Translations under genes and position numbers: made by a program
The notes under the pieces: generated by a model
The model's database searches: none
Told to the model about the DNA's origin: nothing
What the model saw: the letters and a program-made list of their open reading frames with translations, nothing else
Assembly (NCBI GenBank): GCA_949282845.1
Contig: CASDQF010000025.1
Coordinates: forward strand, 1-46,141
Origin: an uncultured Alphaproteobacteria bacterium
GTDB lineage: Bacteria > Pseudomonadota > Alphaproteobacteria > CAAHEQ01 > UBA3637
DNA: 46,141 bases
Direction of reading: 5' to 3'
In this document: in pieces, positions 18,501 to 26,684 of the stretch
Layout: each line of letters opens with the position of its first letter
How positions within the stretch are numbered: the stretch's first letter is position 1

Positions 18501-18529
18501 TTGACTTATCTTTTTTGCATACATATACT
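18501..18529 (+). promoter_or_regulatory. Sigma70-type promoter of the XRE gene
   Basis: TTGACT, a 17-base spacer and TATACT lie 45 bases before the start codon. Direct repeats ACTATGAGT occur at 18474-18482 and 18530-18538, flanking the promoter, and may be operators. Confidence 0.65.
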
Positions 18530-18573
18530 ACTATGAGTTGTAATCATACAAGCTTAAGACAGAGGAGAGAAAA

Positions 18574-19071
18574 ATGAAAAAGAAATCTTTACGCGGTCGT
18601 GTCGATGGAGCACCCAATCCGATTGATATTCACGTTGGTAACCGCGTTCGAATGTGTCGGACTTTAATGGGAATGAGCCAAGAACGTTTAGGGCAAGCTC
18701 TGGGCTTAACCTTTCAGCAAGTCCAAAAATATGAGCGAGGAATGAATCGTATTGGAGCCAGTCGCTTATGGGATATCAGTCAAGTTTTAAATACTCCTAT
18801 TTCTTTTTTTTATGAAGGCATTTCAGAAGATGCAGAAAATTTATCTCCTCGTCACATTAATGAAAATACATCTTCGACAAAATCCGTTCAAGATGTTATG
18901 CTGACATTAGATACAAATCCTCTAAATCGAAAAGAAACATTAGAACTTGTTCGGGCTTATTACCGTATTCCAGATCGAAATGCTGCTCATCGGATTTTTG
19001 ATTTAATCAAATCTCTAGCCCCTCCTGAAGACGACGAACAAGAAGATATGGAAAAATCGAACGAAGAATAA
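18574..19071 (+). CDS. XRE-family HTH transcriptional regulator
   Basis: The 165-residue protein has one N-terminal helix-turn-helix domain (about residues 22-77: VGNRVRMCRTLMGMSQERLG, then LTFQQVQKYERGMNRIGASR). The SQERLGQALGLTFQQVQKYE recognition unit and the trailing ISFFYEG phrase are typical of a group widespread in alphaproteobacteria. The C-terminal half lacks a ligand-binding or protease motif and ends in a Glu/Asp-rich tail. GGAGAG precedes the ATG. It is divergent from the coiled-coil/mazEF operon, and the flanking repeats around its promoter suggest autoregulation. It may control neighbouring genes, but nothing shows a specific link to the phage cluster. Confidence 0.88.
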   Translation: MKKKSLRGRVDGAPNPIDIHVGNRVRMCRTLMGMSQERLGQALGLTFQQVQKYERGMNRIGASRLWDISQVLNTPISFFYEGISEDAENLSPRHINENTSSTKSVQDVMLTLDTNPLNRKETLELVRAYYRIPDRNAAHRIFDLIKSLAPPEDDEQEDMEKSNEE

Positions 19072-19147
19072 TCTTTGGTATATAATCCTTTTACTATCTG
19101 GTTTTTCTTGGATAAACAGAGTATTCTATACAAAGAGGAATGGAAAA

Positions 19148-19363
19148 ATGAAATATACAGATCTTTCAGAAACATTACAAGAATCATTAGATGCTTTAGA
19201 AGCTCTGTCTGAAGAAGGGCTGATGGTTGTTCCAACGGTTCCAACACCGGAAATGATCTCAGCAGCCATGCGTGTTTCTGATTTAACTGAAGAAGAAGTT
19301 CGCAAAATTTATTATGCAATGATTACTTTTTCTGATGAAGATTTGGTTCTATCCAGAAACTAG
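19148..19363 (+). CDS. Small acidic protein, unknown function
   Basis: The 71-residue product has a good GAGGA site, no signal peptide and many Glu and Asp residues (SETLQESLDALEALSEEG; DLTEEEVRKIYYAM). It is predicted mostly helical. The spacing from the XRE gene (76 bases) allows co-transcription, and a strong terminator follows. I do not recognise the family. A second helix with the pattern LTEEEVRKIYY is the most conserved-looking part. Confidence 0.6.
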   Translation: MKYTDLSETLQESLDALEALSEEGLMVVPTVPTPEMISAAMRVSDLTEEEVRKIYYAMITFSDEDLVLSRN

Positions 19364-19385
19364 AGCTCCCTTTCTCTCCTTTTTG

Positions 19386-19417
19386 ACCGGCTTGATTTCT
19401 TATCGAGCCGGTTTTTT
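19386..19417 (+). terminator. Intrinsic terminator after the XRE unit
   Basis: ACCGGCTTGA pairs with TCGAGCCGGT (one G-U) around a 7-base loop and is followed by six T on the plus strand. It separates the XRE unit from the convergent phage operon. Confidence 0.85.
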
Positions 19418-19485
19418 AGAAAAAAAGCTAAAGATAATTAAAAAACCTTTTAAAATAATCATTAAAAATTTCATTTTTTTACTCC

Positions 19486-19773
19486 TTAAAGCCATTTATT
19501 AAAAAAAAGCTCCGCTGCTGCCAGACAAAAAGCACTGAATGTTGTCGCAGCCACGACAGACAACACAGCCTTAATCGGAGCAATTTCAGCTCGTGTAATA
19601 AACTTTTTTTCCATATCTTTCATCACATCCGAAGAAAAAGCCGCCAGTTGAGTTGTCAAACGGGACAATTGTCGGTTTGTATCATCCATTCCTTTTTTCA
19701 GCTCTTCTATTTGAGCAGCCAATCCATCCACACGAGCCATTAATTTTCCTATTTCTACTTGAAATGTAGGCAT
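19486..19773 (-). CDS. Holin-like / phage lysis accessory protein
   Basis: The 95-residue product has an N-terminal amphipathic coil (VDGLAAQIEELKKGMDDTNR) and a single C-terminal hydrophobic helix (about residues 69-90, VLSVVAATTFSAFCLAAAEL). This plan, with the position next to a cell-wall hydrolase at the end of the particle operon, fits a holin or other lysis membrane protein. The family itself is not recognised. The ATG at 19773 follows GGAGG and overlaps the stop of the hydrolase gene. It could also be a plain membrane protein of unknown use. Confidence 0.5.
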   Translation of the reverse strand: MPTFQVEIGKLMARVDGLAAQIEELKKGMDDTNRQLSRLTTQLAAFSSDVMKDMEKKFITRAEIAPIKAVLSVVAATTFSAFCLAAAELFFNKWL

Positions 19774-20201
19774 CAAAACACCTCCCGATAGAATAAAAGC
19801 CGACCAAACTCAGCCACCGGAACAAGACGTCTTGCCCAAGCCGGTGAAACATCTTTACGATGATAATGTGTCGCTCCATTCACACTATCCGGAACAAATC
19901 CTTTTAACGCGCGTCCGGCCGTCCTTCGACACAATCGATAAAAAGGATCTGATACATTGATATGGACAGCGCGTTCAAAAGAAGAGCTTTCCGGTGTCCA
20001 ACACATAAATTGAAAAGGTTTCAAACAAACTTCCGCAGGTGTCTTCCCCCATACCGTTCCAGGATATTCTTTTGCCGCATGAACTCGATTCAAAATCACG
20101 GAAACAATACCTTCTATGCCAAGTAATCCCTCCCCTTCGGCCTCGGCATATAATGTGCGTGCTACAATATCAGCTTCACTAAAGCGATCATCTGTTTGCA
20201 T
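19773..20201 (-). CDS. SleB-type cell-wall hydrolase (Hydrolase_2)
   Basis: The 142-residue protein matches the SleB/Hydrolase_2 peptidoglycan hydrolase fold. It has ARTLYAEAEGEG with the catalytic Glu, then IVSVILNRVHAAKEYPGTVW, the CLKPFQFMCW signature and ATHYHRKDVSPAWARR near the end. No signal peptide is present, so export must be by a holin or in particles. The ATG at 20201 has an AGGAGG site; a GTG at 20216 is less likely. Its gene overlaps neither neighbour by more than a few bases and lies in the tail end of the particle operon, where a lysis enzyme is expected. Confidence 0.85.
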   Translation of the reverse strand: MQTDDRFSEADIVARTLYAEAEGEGLLGIEGIVSVILNRVHAAKEYPGTVWGKTPAEVCLKPFQFMCWTPESSSFERAVHINVSDPFYRLCRRTAGRALKGFVPDSVNGATHYHRKDVSPAWARRLVPVAEFGRLLFYREVF

Positions 20202-20209
20202 ACATCCTC

Positions 20210-21664
20210 CTAACACGTTATTTCTTCTAAGTTTAAAATCGGAAAGTCATGTCCAAATCGCCAATCTGGTTTCAAAGAAAAACCTTTGGAAACTCGTGGC
20301 AAACGAACAGGCTCCGTTAATAAACATCCTGCAACGGCATCCAACCCATCATCATGTTTGTTCGCCCCAGGACACCATTCCCGCATTTCCGTTAAAAATG
20401 GAGTTGATTGAACGCTTTTATGCACATAAAGACCACCTGCGGCTAATAAAGCATCAAAAGCTTCCAAAATACGTTCTGTTTTCGGTTGTGTGCTGTGTTT
20501 TCCTAAAATAGAGGCGGATAAGTGCTTCAAATTAAATTCTCGCCTTAACAACTCCGGCAAAAATTTACCAATACCATTTGTCTCAAGTGACAAAGAAGGC
20601 AGATGATACTTTTGAACAAAAGCCGCTGCCGCTTGACACTGAAAGGCCGCTGATTCCGAACCAGAAGGAACTTTTAAATACTCAACCGCATGCAGATAAT
20701 ACCGCCCTTCCTCATCCGTAAAAACACAAGCCAAAACACTGGAATCTCCTTTTTCCGGCTTTCCAAAAGAAGGATCCCACCATGCACTGGCTGAAACCAT
20801 TTTCTTATTTCCGATTTTTAACTCAGCTGATAAATTCGTCTCATGATAAACGATTTCATCCTCATAAAATAGCAACTTATCCGGGTTCAGTCGACTTTCC
20901 TCTTGAGGAACGGGAGCCAACATCATCTGGCTGGAAAATTTCCGAGGTCCGCTCCGACGACGGATCTCTTCGATTTTAGAAAGGCTGAATCGTTCAGGCC
21001 ATACACTTTTTCCTTCTGTCGTTAAAAGAGGCAAAAATAAACGTTCAAAGCCTTGCAAATATCCACCGGGACCCGTATTATAAATTGTCTCATATGCATG
21101 AGGTGTCCCGACAAACAGTTGCAATCCACCCGGCACTAAAACAAAAGCCAATTCACTTAAACGTTGTCTTAAATCAGCTCTCTTTTGCGGCGTATCACAG
21201 GTGTTCGGAACTTCAACATCATCACATACGATTATATCGGCTCGAGAACCTGTGATATTCGCTCCTAATCCTCTGGCCAAAACAGATGGATCTCGAAGTT
21301 CTGCATCCCGACGAATCGTAAATCTGTCCGAAGCCCACTGGTCCTTTTCTTTCGGCTTCATCCCCTGTGTTAAAGGATGACGCTCGATAATACGTTTAAT
21401 GTTTCGGACCATTTTTTTGGCTAAATCCCAATCCGCAGATAAAATCAAAATACGCGTTTCCGGACGGCATAATAAAACCCAAGCACAAAATAACCCAACA
21501 ATGGTTGATTTCCCTGAATCTCGAAAAGCCATCATTAAAGCTTGATGTTTTTCATCATTCAAAACCTGCGTTAAAAAACGACACATTTGTCGATGATGAC
21601 GCGGCGTCTTTTGATGTTGTGTTTCATTCCAAACCCAAACGAACTCAGTCAAAGTCACTTTCAT
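20210..21664 (-). CDS. Phage terminase large subunit
   Basis: This DNA-packaging motor has an ATPase domain and a nuclease domain. About residue 50 it has the P-loop-like FRDSGKST, then RILILSADWDLAKKMVRNIK and a Walker B-like ADIIVCDDVE. The C-terminal RNase H-type nuclease carries WWDPSFGK...GDSSV, LSLETNGIGKF and HDDGLDAVAG, so the acidic residues expected for cleavage are all present. The length (484) suits podoviral/T7-like terminases. The ATG at 21664 or 21667 follows GAGG; ATG 21676 is also possible. It looks fully functional, which argues that packaging is retained. Confidence 0.92.
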   Translation of the reverse strand: MKVTLTEFVWVWNETQHQKTPRHHRQMCRFLTQVLNDEKHQALMMAFRDSGKSTIVGLFCAWVLLCRPETRILILSADWDLAKKMVRNIKRIIERHPLTQGMKPKEKDQWASDRFTIRRDAELRDPSVLARGLGANITGSRADIIVCDDVEVPNTCDTPQKRADLRQRLSELAFVLVPGGLQLFVGTPHAYETIYNTGPGGYLQGFERLFLPLLTTEGKSVWPERFSLSKIEEIRRRSGPRKFSSQMMLAPVPQEESRLNPDKLLFYEDEIVYHETNLSAELKIGNKKMVSASAWWDPSFGKPEKGDSSVLACVFTDEEGRYYLHAVEYLKVPSGSESAAFQCQAAAAFVQKYHLPSLSLETNGIGKFLPELLRREFNLKHLSASILGKHSTQPKTERILEAFDALLAAGGLYVHKSVQSTPFLTEMREWCPGANKHDDGLDAVAGCLLTEPVRLPRVSKGFSLKPDWRFGHDFPILNLEEITC

Positions 21665-21920
21665 CATTTTCCTCATCTAAAGCCTGCCGAGCCGCTTGTA
21701 TCCAATCTTGCGGAACAGAAGGCGTTTGATTTTCAGACTGTAAACATGTCTCCAGTTTTAATAATAAAAGCAAATGAGCCAACGCACTTTTAGCTGCTTG
21801 TTGATACTGAATAAACGCTTTTGCCTCAACCGGAGGCGGCTCGGTCGTAAACGCATCATATTGATTAACGGTTTGTATAATTTTTTCCGGTAAAAGACGT
21901 AAAATAACCTCTTTGGTCAT
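21645..21920 (-). CDS. Phage-cluster protein, candidate small terminase
   Basis: The 91-residue product is helical, with no membrane segment: EVILRLLPEKIIQTVNQYDA followed by a run of Ala and Leu and an acidic C-terminus (DEENDESDFD). It overlaps the terminase gene start by about 20 bases and shares an ATGA with the preceding gene. A position just before the large subunit is usual for the small terminase, but no DNA-binding motif is evident, so this is only a candidate role. Confidence 0.5.
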   Translation of the reverse strand: MTKEVILRLLPEKIIQTVNQYDAFTTEPPPVEAKAFIQYQQAAKSALAHLLLLLKLETCLQSENQTPSVPQDWIQAARQALDEENDESDFD

Positions 21921-22285
21921 GAGCCCGTCATACCGTCCAAAAGGTTTTTACCATAACTCGCCCCAACCTGTAGCCATTTTTTCTTTTGAGCTCTTTTATT
22001 GGACTTTAACGTGTCTTGTAATTCTTGATCAATCGCCGCATTTTTCAAAGCCGTCTCTTCTTTATAACCTTCTTTAACCGCCGCGGCAGATCCTTGATCA
22101 GGATCAATCCCCATAGAAGCCATTTGTGCTGAATAACTCCCTAAAGTTTCATCCAACAAATTTTGATTTGTTTGCTTTTCGAGTGCCGCTTTCCGACGAG
22201 CACTTTTATTTGCTGCTTTTGTTTCACCCGTTAACTTGTCTAAAATTAAGTCACTTAATTCCGTGCTGTTTGTTAAACTTCCCAT
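21917..22285 (-). CDS. Phage-cluster protein, unknown function
   Basis: The 122-residue product is rich in Lys, Ala and Gln and probably helical (SARRKAALEKQTNQNLLDET; NKRAQKKKWLQVGASYGKN). The basic C-terminus ends in a short Gly-rich tail. It lies where T7-type genomes carry internal virion proteins, but it is far too short for those. The ATG at 22285 follows a purine-rich stretch; a GTG at 22294 is possible. Possible roles are an internal virion or head-completion protein. No family is recognised. Confidence 0.5.
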   Translation of the reverse strand: MGSLTNSTELSDLILDKLTGETKAANKSARRKAALEKQTNQNLLDETLGSYSAQMASMGIDPDQGSAAAVKEGYKEETALKNAAIDQELQDTLKSNKRAQKKKWLQVGASYGKNLLDGMTGS

Positions 22286-22286
22286 C

Positions 22287-24188
22287 TTATTCACTCACTT
22301 TCATTTCAGTTGTCACAGAAACAATTTTACAAGGACGAGGTAAATCACTTTGAATGCGCCACAAAGGCGTTATGCCGTTGCGTATCCACCCTAACGCATG
22401 AATACAAACATCCGTTGTTTGAGGCTGAGATACTTCATCCAACTTCAAATCATCAGAAAAACGAGAGACAATCGTTTGCGTTATGCCGTTGCCAACATCA
22501 ACTTCCAAGGATTGTGTATTAACAACACGAAATCGTGCCTCGATTAAACGAACGGCTTTTAAAGGCAACGCTCCGGCTGAAGTCATGGAAACCGGCGGTA
22601 ATGGAACGATCTCATGAGAAAAACCCAATCCGATTTCTACATTTTTCGCTTCATATGGTAATGTGATGCTGTCTCCATTGATGATTACATCATCTCGAAT
22701 AACATCATCTGCCACAACTTTGGCAGAAAAACCATCTAAAGCTTCTATGCCGGACCAGGTAAAATGAGGTGTTTCCGCCTCTCCTAAAAGAGCAGAATCC
22801 GTATGCACTTCATCATCAAAAGTTTCTAAACGAATGCTACCGTCTCGTTCCACTAAGACATATACATCATCATAAACAACACAAACGGCTTTAAAAAGAC
22901 CTTGCGTTTCTTGAGCACTCCATGCTAACACATCTTCACTTCGATAATTTGTCAAAGTGGCCATCGTTCCGTCTGACATAACCACATACACCAACCGTCT
23001 GAGTTGATCATATGCCATATCTACCGGATTGCGGATTAAATGACTCGATAATAAAGAAACATTTGTTGCTTGATAAGCTTGTTCCAAATCAGCAAATAAA
23101 AATTCTCGAATTTCTCGTCCGCTGGCCGAAGCAAATAATGTCGCTCCTGAGACATCAACCGGTGGAACATATCGATAAGTCGGAGAACCTATTCGTGTTT
23201 GACGCTTCAACTGAATGTTCCTCGGTGTCAAAGGTTCTCCGGAAACCATCCATTCAGAACCAGAAGTAAATACCTGTAAATGACGACCGCTCATTAAACT
23301 ACGAATAGCATTGACTTGATCCGACAATATCGTAAATTCTATCGCTTCATCATCATTACCTGTTCCTAAATCAAAATTCATAATATGAAAGCTTTTAGAT
23401 AACCACAATCGATTGGGCAAATCTCGCGAGCCACCGATGACCAAGCGACCTTGATAAAAAGTTACCGTTGCCGGCCAACCGCGTAATGGTGAAAAGGCTT
23501 GTTCTTTCCAATCAAAAGAAGCAGCCCCCGTTGTTAAAGCTTTTGTTATTTGTCCGATAGCTATTGTCGGACTTTTTACTTCAGTAATACAGATCTCACC
23601 ATCATTCAACCGTAGATATAATCCGATATAATCATCCGTAAACAAATCTTCAGAGGCTGTCAAAGTCGTCAAACCGGCGACAACATTAGAAGAAAGTGAA
23701 ATATCATTTCGGAAACCGGCATATGGTTGCATTAAAGCGCCACCTTCACTGTCGTATGTCCATCCTTCCAACAACCAGCTGCCATCTGCTTGACGTGTCA
23801 ATTTTCTCGGCTCATAGTCCGGATGAACCAACAAAAGTGTGTCAGCACTTTGTGTCCAAGAAATTTGTTCTATATCCTCTGCTAACCACGGTGTCGTTAT
23901 CTCTGTCACCAACTCTTCGCTCTGATAAATCGACATCTTATTGGGCGATAAAACAATTAAATAGGTTTGCTCGGTATTAAAAGTAAAAGAAATTAAACGT
24001 CCGGCATTCGGTATTTTTGCCACAAATCGAAGTCCTGCTCGACGAGAAACACCACCTATGGGATCAATAAAAACATTCTTTAATGTTGAAGCCCCATTCT
24101 CATAAGCTTTTAAATCTGACCGCCCTAAAACGTCCATAGACACTTCACCTGCGGTAAAATTCGTTTTATGATTAAAAATATTACTCAT
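22287..24188 (-). CDS. Phage tail tubular protein B (T7 gp12-like)
   Basis: The 633-residue protein starts with NHKTNFTAGEVSMDVLGRSD and NVFIDPIGGVSRRAGLRFVA, the hallmark N-terminus of gp12-like tail tube/nozzle proteins. The rest is mostly beta, including WLSKSFHIMNF and VYVVMSDGTMATLTNYRSED, as in this family. T7 gp12 is longer (about 790). Its start overlaps the tail tubular A stop by ATGA-like spacing. In podoviruses it forms the tail nozzle together with protein A and carries fibres. No fibre gene follows here. Confidence 0.88.
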   Translation of the reverse strand: MSNIFNHKTNFTAGEVSMDVLGRSDLKAYENGASTLKNVFIDPIGGVSRRAGLRFVAKIPNAGRLISFTFNTEQTYLIVLSPNKMSIYQSEELVTEITTPWLAEDIEQISWTQSADTLLLVHPDYEPRKLTRQADGSWLLEGWTYDSEGGALMQPYAGFRNDISLSSNVVAGLTTLTASEDLFTDDYIGLYLRLNDGEICITEVKSPTIAIGQITKALTTGAASFDWKEQAFSPLRGWPATVTFYQGRLVIGGSRDLPNRLWLSKSFHIMNFDLGTGNDDEAIEFTILSDQVNAIRSLMSGRHLQVFTSGSEWMVSGEPLTPRNIQLKRQTRIGSPTYRYVPPVDVSGATLFASASGREIREFLFADLEQAYQATNVSLLSSHLIRNPVDMAYDQLRRLVYVVMSDGTMATLTNYRSEDVLAWSAQETQGLFKAVCVVYDDVYVLVERDGSIRLETFDDEVHTDSALLGEAETPHFTWSGIEALDGFSAKVVADDVIRDDVIINGDSITLPYEAKNVEIGLGFSHEIVPLPPVSMTSAGALPLKAVRLIEARFRVVNTQSLEVDVGNGITQTIVSRFSDDLKLDEVSQPQTTDVCIHALGWIRNGITPLWRIQSDLPRPCKIVSVTTEMKVSE

Positions 24189-24754
24189 CCTCTGACTCCG
24201 ATTAAGGGAAAATCTTCTATGGCATTTGGTATGGCTTGTTGTGCATCAATCAGTTTTGCTTGTTGAAATTCTTCGTTCGCTAGCTTGTTTAAAAATTCGG
24301 CACGAGACGTGCTTTCTGTTAAAGGTAAACAAAATTCTGCTGCCAGCCTGGAAATAATAACCTGGTCAAAAAAAGGAGGAAAAGCTTGCTCCTCCGGTCT
24401 AAATAAATAAGTTAACATCACATTTTCGGCATTCGTGTGTAGCTTATTTTCATGAATTCTATAATCTATCCCCTGTCCTTTTCGTCCTGTTCCGGCAGAC
24501 AACACCCGTAAAAAATCAACCGGCAATTGATATGCGTAATCATAGTCCGCTGCCGGTTTCTGAGCTAGTCGAGGCAAAGTCGCTTGCGCCATTGCAAAAC
24601 GCCATGGATGTGCGGATAAAAGAGCATCCCGAACTGAACTGTAAAGATGCATGGCAACTTCTGACTCGGCTGTGTTTTCGTTAAATGAAACAATCCCTTT
24701 TGCTCCAATTTTGATCAATGCTCTGGAACAGAGCGATATCGCTGTCATAGCCAT
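24185..24754 (-). CDS. Phage tail tubular protein A (T7 gp11-like)
   Basis: The 189-residue product has the characteristic SLCSRALIKIGAKGIVSF beginning and a central DALLSAHPWRFAMAQATLPR, then YDYAYQLPVDFLRVL, all typical of gp11-like gatekeeper proteins. These bind under the portal and connect to the nozzle. An AGGAG site stands just past a terminator-like hairpin. Length matches the family (about 190). The reading frame is intact and overlaps the start of the gp12-like gene. Confidence 0.9.
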   Translation of the reverse strand: MAMTAISLCSRALIKIGAKGIVSFNENTAESEVAMHLYSSVRDALLSAHPWRFAMAQATLPRLAQKPAADYDYAYQLPVDFLRVLSAGTGRKGQGIDYRIHENKLHTNAENVMLTYLFRPEEQAFPPFFDQVIISRLAAEFCLPLTESTSRAEFLNKLANEEFQQAKLIDAQQAIPNAIEDFPLIGVRG

Positions 24755-24772
24755 TCATATTCTCCTTTAATG

Positions 24773-24797
24773 AAAAAGGCGGCTCATAAGAGCCGCC
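24773..24797 (-). terminator. Intrinsic terminator between capsid and tail tubular A genes
   Basis: GGCGGCTC and GAGCCGCC pair perfectly around ATAA, followed on the minus strand by five T. Phage T7 also has a terminator just after its capsid gene. Confidence 0.8.
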
Positions 24798-24803
24798 CTA
24801 TGA

Positions 24804-25631
24804 TTAGTCCTTCGCCACAATCTTAATGACACCCTTTGCGTCAATTAAACAAGCTCCTTGGCTCATCATATTGTTAACGAAATGGGCAGCATAATCACCA
24901 TGCCAGGTAATATCCGTTTTAATATCCAACCCAACGGCATGGCCAACAGCATTCTTGTGGTAAATGTAGCAAGTATGGGTTCCACCCTCGGCATCAGCCG
25001 GAAGCCCTGTGTGCATGATCCAGTTAATACCTAACCATTTACGACTTTCACAACCGGCAACAAAAGGAGTTTTTTCGCCGACATAATCAGCGGAAGAAAA
25101 CTCTTCAATGCTCAATAATTGGTTCCACTGAGCCGGTGCAACTAAAGCATAACGTTCTCCGTCATCCGGAATATCGCTTTCATTTAATTTTGTAAAGGCT
25201 TGCAAAATTAAATCTTTTGTCAGCTTTGTACTTCCATCACCAACACTCGTTGTAGTCTTGCCAAGCGCCGCAATAATCAACTCATCCGTTTTACGTCCCA
25301 AAGCATAGGCACCGGCTTGAGCAACGGCTCGACGTTCATCATGACCTGTTTTTAACTCATCTAAACTATCTACCCACTCACCGGCATAATAATCTGATAA
25401 ACTACACTCAACCGCTGTATGAGCAATATTCATCACAGGAACTTGACCGTTGCGTGTCTTTGACGCAGCTGTGCCGGTCCCTATTTTTTGGAAAGTCGTA
25501 GAGGCTCCTTTAATGTCGCCTTTAGACCGAACCGTTGATTTTAATTTAGATCCCATTTGCTGATACGCCGTCACAACTTCCGCTTGGAAATGTTTAATAA
25601 ACGATGTATCAATTGTATTTGTTGTACTCAT
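24804..25631 (-). CDS. Major capsid protein
   Basis: The 275-residue protein forms the particle shell by inference from its place and features. It has an N-terminal SFIKHFQAEVVTAYQQMGSK arm, VDSLDELKTGHDERRAVAQA as the likely spine helix, GERYALVAPAQWNQLLS and KWLGINWIMHTGLPADAEGG. These phrases fit phage capsid proteins that go with T7-like connectors. The ATG at 25631 has a GGAGA site; the upstream start at 25661 would place the ribosome site inside the gene. Terminators flank it on both sides. Confidence 0.85.
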   Translation of the reverse strand: MSTTNTIDTSFIKHFQAEVVTAYQQMGSKLKSTVRSKGDIKGASTTFQKIGTGTAASKTRNGQVPVMNIAHTAVECSLSDYYAGEWVDSLDELKTGHDERRAVAQAGAYALGRKTDELIIAALGKTTTSVGDGSTKLTKDLILQAFTKLNESDIPDDGERYALVAPAQWNQLLSIEEFSSADYVGEKTPFVAGCESRKWLGINWIMHTGLPADAEGGTHTCYIYHKNAVGHAVGLDIKTDITWHGDYAAHFVNNMMSQGACLIDAKGVIKIVAKD

Positions 25632-25645
25632 TTTTTCTCCTTTAA

Positions 25646-25670
25646 TAAAAAAACCCGCCAAAGCGGGATT
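25646..25670 (-). terminator. Terminator-like hairpin in the capsid leader
   Basis: CCCGC and GCGGG pair around a 4-base loop and are followed on the minus strand by a run of T. It stands immediately before the capsid ribosome site (ATTAAAGGAG), leaving no room for another promoter. Confidence 0.7.
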
Positions 25671-25744
25671 AAACAGCTTTTCAAAGGTTATGGAAAAAAC
25701 CGCCTTTTAAAAGCACTTACCATAAAAGGTCCGAAGATTGTCTT

Positions 25745-26449
25745 TTATGAATTAGAACCTGGATAGAGCCGACGAAATCCGTCTGAAACTTTCTTAAGTG
25801 TTGCCGGATCTTGCTCTCTCCAATATTTTGGGGACATCATTAGTTTTTTTAGCCCTTCTTCATCTAAAATTTCTTCAGAGGACGAGGATGAGCGCATTAA
25901 ACCAGGCTCACCACTCTGCATCATATTGTAAAGCGCCATCACGCCTTCATATGTCGTTGCCATCGCATCAACAACTTGTGTCGGTAAATGTCCTTTGGCC
26001 CAAGCAGCAATTTGTCGCGATACTTCACACCATCTTTCATTCCCACCAAAATATTGAACTAAAGCGGCACGCTGATGAGACGCTTCATATTCTTGGGCTA
26101 AATCTTGAATAACCGGCATAATCTTCTCTGCCGCCAAATCATAAACCGCTTGAACTTGTTTATTCGTAAAGCCTAAATTAAATAAATATTGATTAACCTC
26201 AGGATCAGAAGCCATCAACTCGTTTTTGACCTCAATTTGATAAGCTTCCGGTGTTTCCGGAACACCTAGGCGACGATAAAACGCCTGCTTTTCTTCCGGA
26301 GCCGCATCTTCAGTAGGAACTTGGACCATATGGCTCATTTTTTTCTCCAGCTCTTGATAAGACTTTAACAGCTCATTCACCCGAAGTTGACCGTTTTCAT
26401 CCTGAAATTTAGATGGAATAACCATCTTTTCAATTAGATTTTCAACCAT
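25745..26449 (-). CDS. Capsid scaffold/assembly protein
   Basis: The 234-residue protein sits between portal and capsid, where podoviral scaffold genes lie. It is helical and charged. It begins VIPSKFQDENGQLRVNELLK and has PEEKQAFYRRLGVPETPEAY, a phrase frequent in phage scaffold proteins. A Ser-rich linker (MRSSSSSEE) precedes a short C-terminal helix (KKVSDGFRRLYPG), which could contact the capsid. AGGAG precedes the ATG. It is not expected in mature particles. Confidence 0.8.
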   Translation of the reverse strand: MVENLIEKMVIPSKFQDENGQLRVNELLKSYQELEKKMSHMVQVPTEDAAPEEKQAFYRRLGVPETPEAYQIEVKNELMASDPEVNQYLFNLGFTNKQVQAVYDLAAEKIMPVIQDLAQEYEASHQRAALVQYFGGNERWCEVSRQIAAWAKGHLPTQVVDAMATTYEGVMALYNMMQSGEPGLMRSSSSSEEILDEEGLKKLMMSPKYWREQDPATLKKVSDGFRRLYPGSNS

Positions 26450-26684
26450 TTATTTCTCCTTTGTCCGTTGAAAGAGTGGCGCCTTGTTTTCCTTCCTCTA
26501 TCAAACGAGCGAGATGCGCCACAAGCGCTCGCTGTCCTTCCAAAAATCGTAATTCTGCATCCGTCGCGCCGGAACCCAAAACGCGCGCTCGTGTTATTCC
26601 TTCCAAGTAAGACAACACGCGCTTGCCAGAGGGCGTCTTAAAGCAACGAACGCACGCTTTTGCTACTTCCGATCTCACCATCAT
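26442..26684 (-). CDS. Bbp19-like phage protein
   Basis: The 80-residue product fits small Bbp19-like proteins: a CFKTPSGKRVLSYLEGI start and RFLEGQRALVAHLARLIEEG near the end. Its role is unknown, though such genes commonly lie between portal and scaffold. The ATG at 26684 overlaps the portal stop as ATGA, which decides the start. An upstream 42-residue extension in the same frame is an artefact reading through the portal gene. Confidence 0.7.
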   Translation of the reverse strand: MMVRSEVAKACVRCFKTPSGKRVLSYLEGITRARVLGSGATDAELRFLEGQRALVAHLARLIEEGKQGATLSTDKGEING

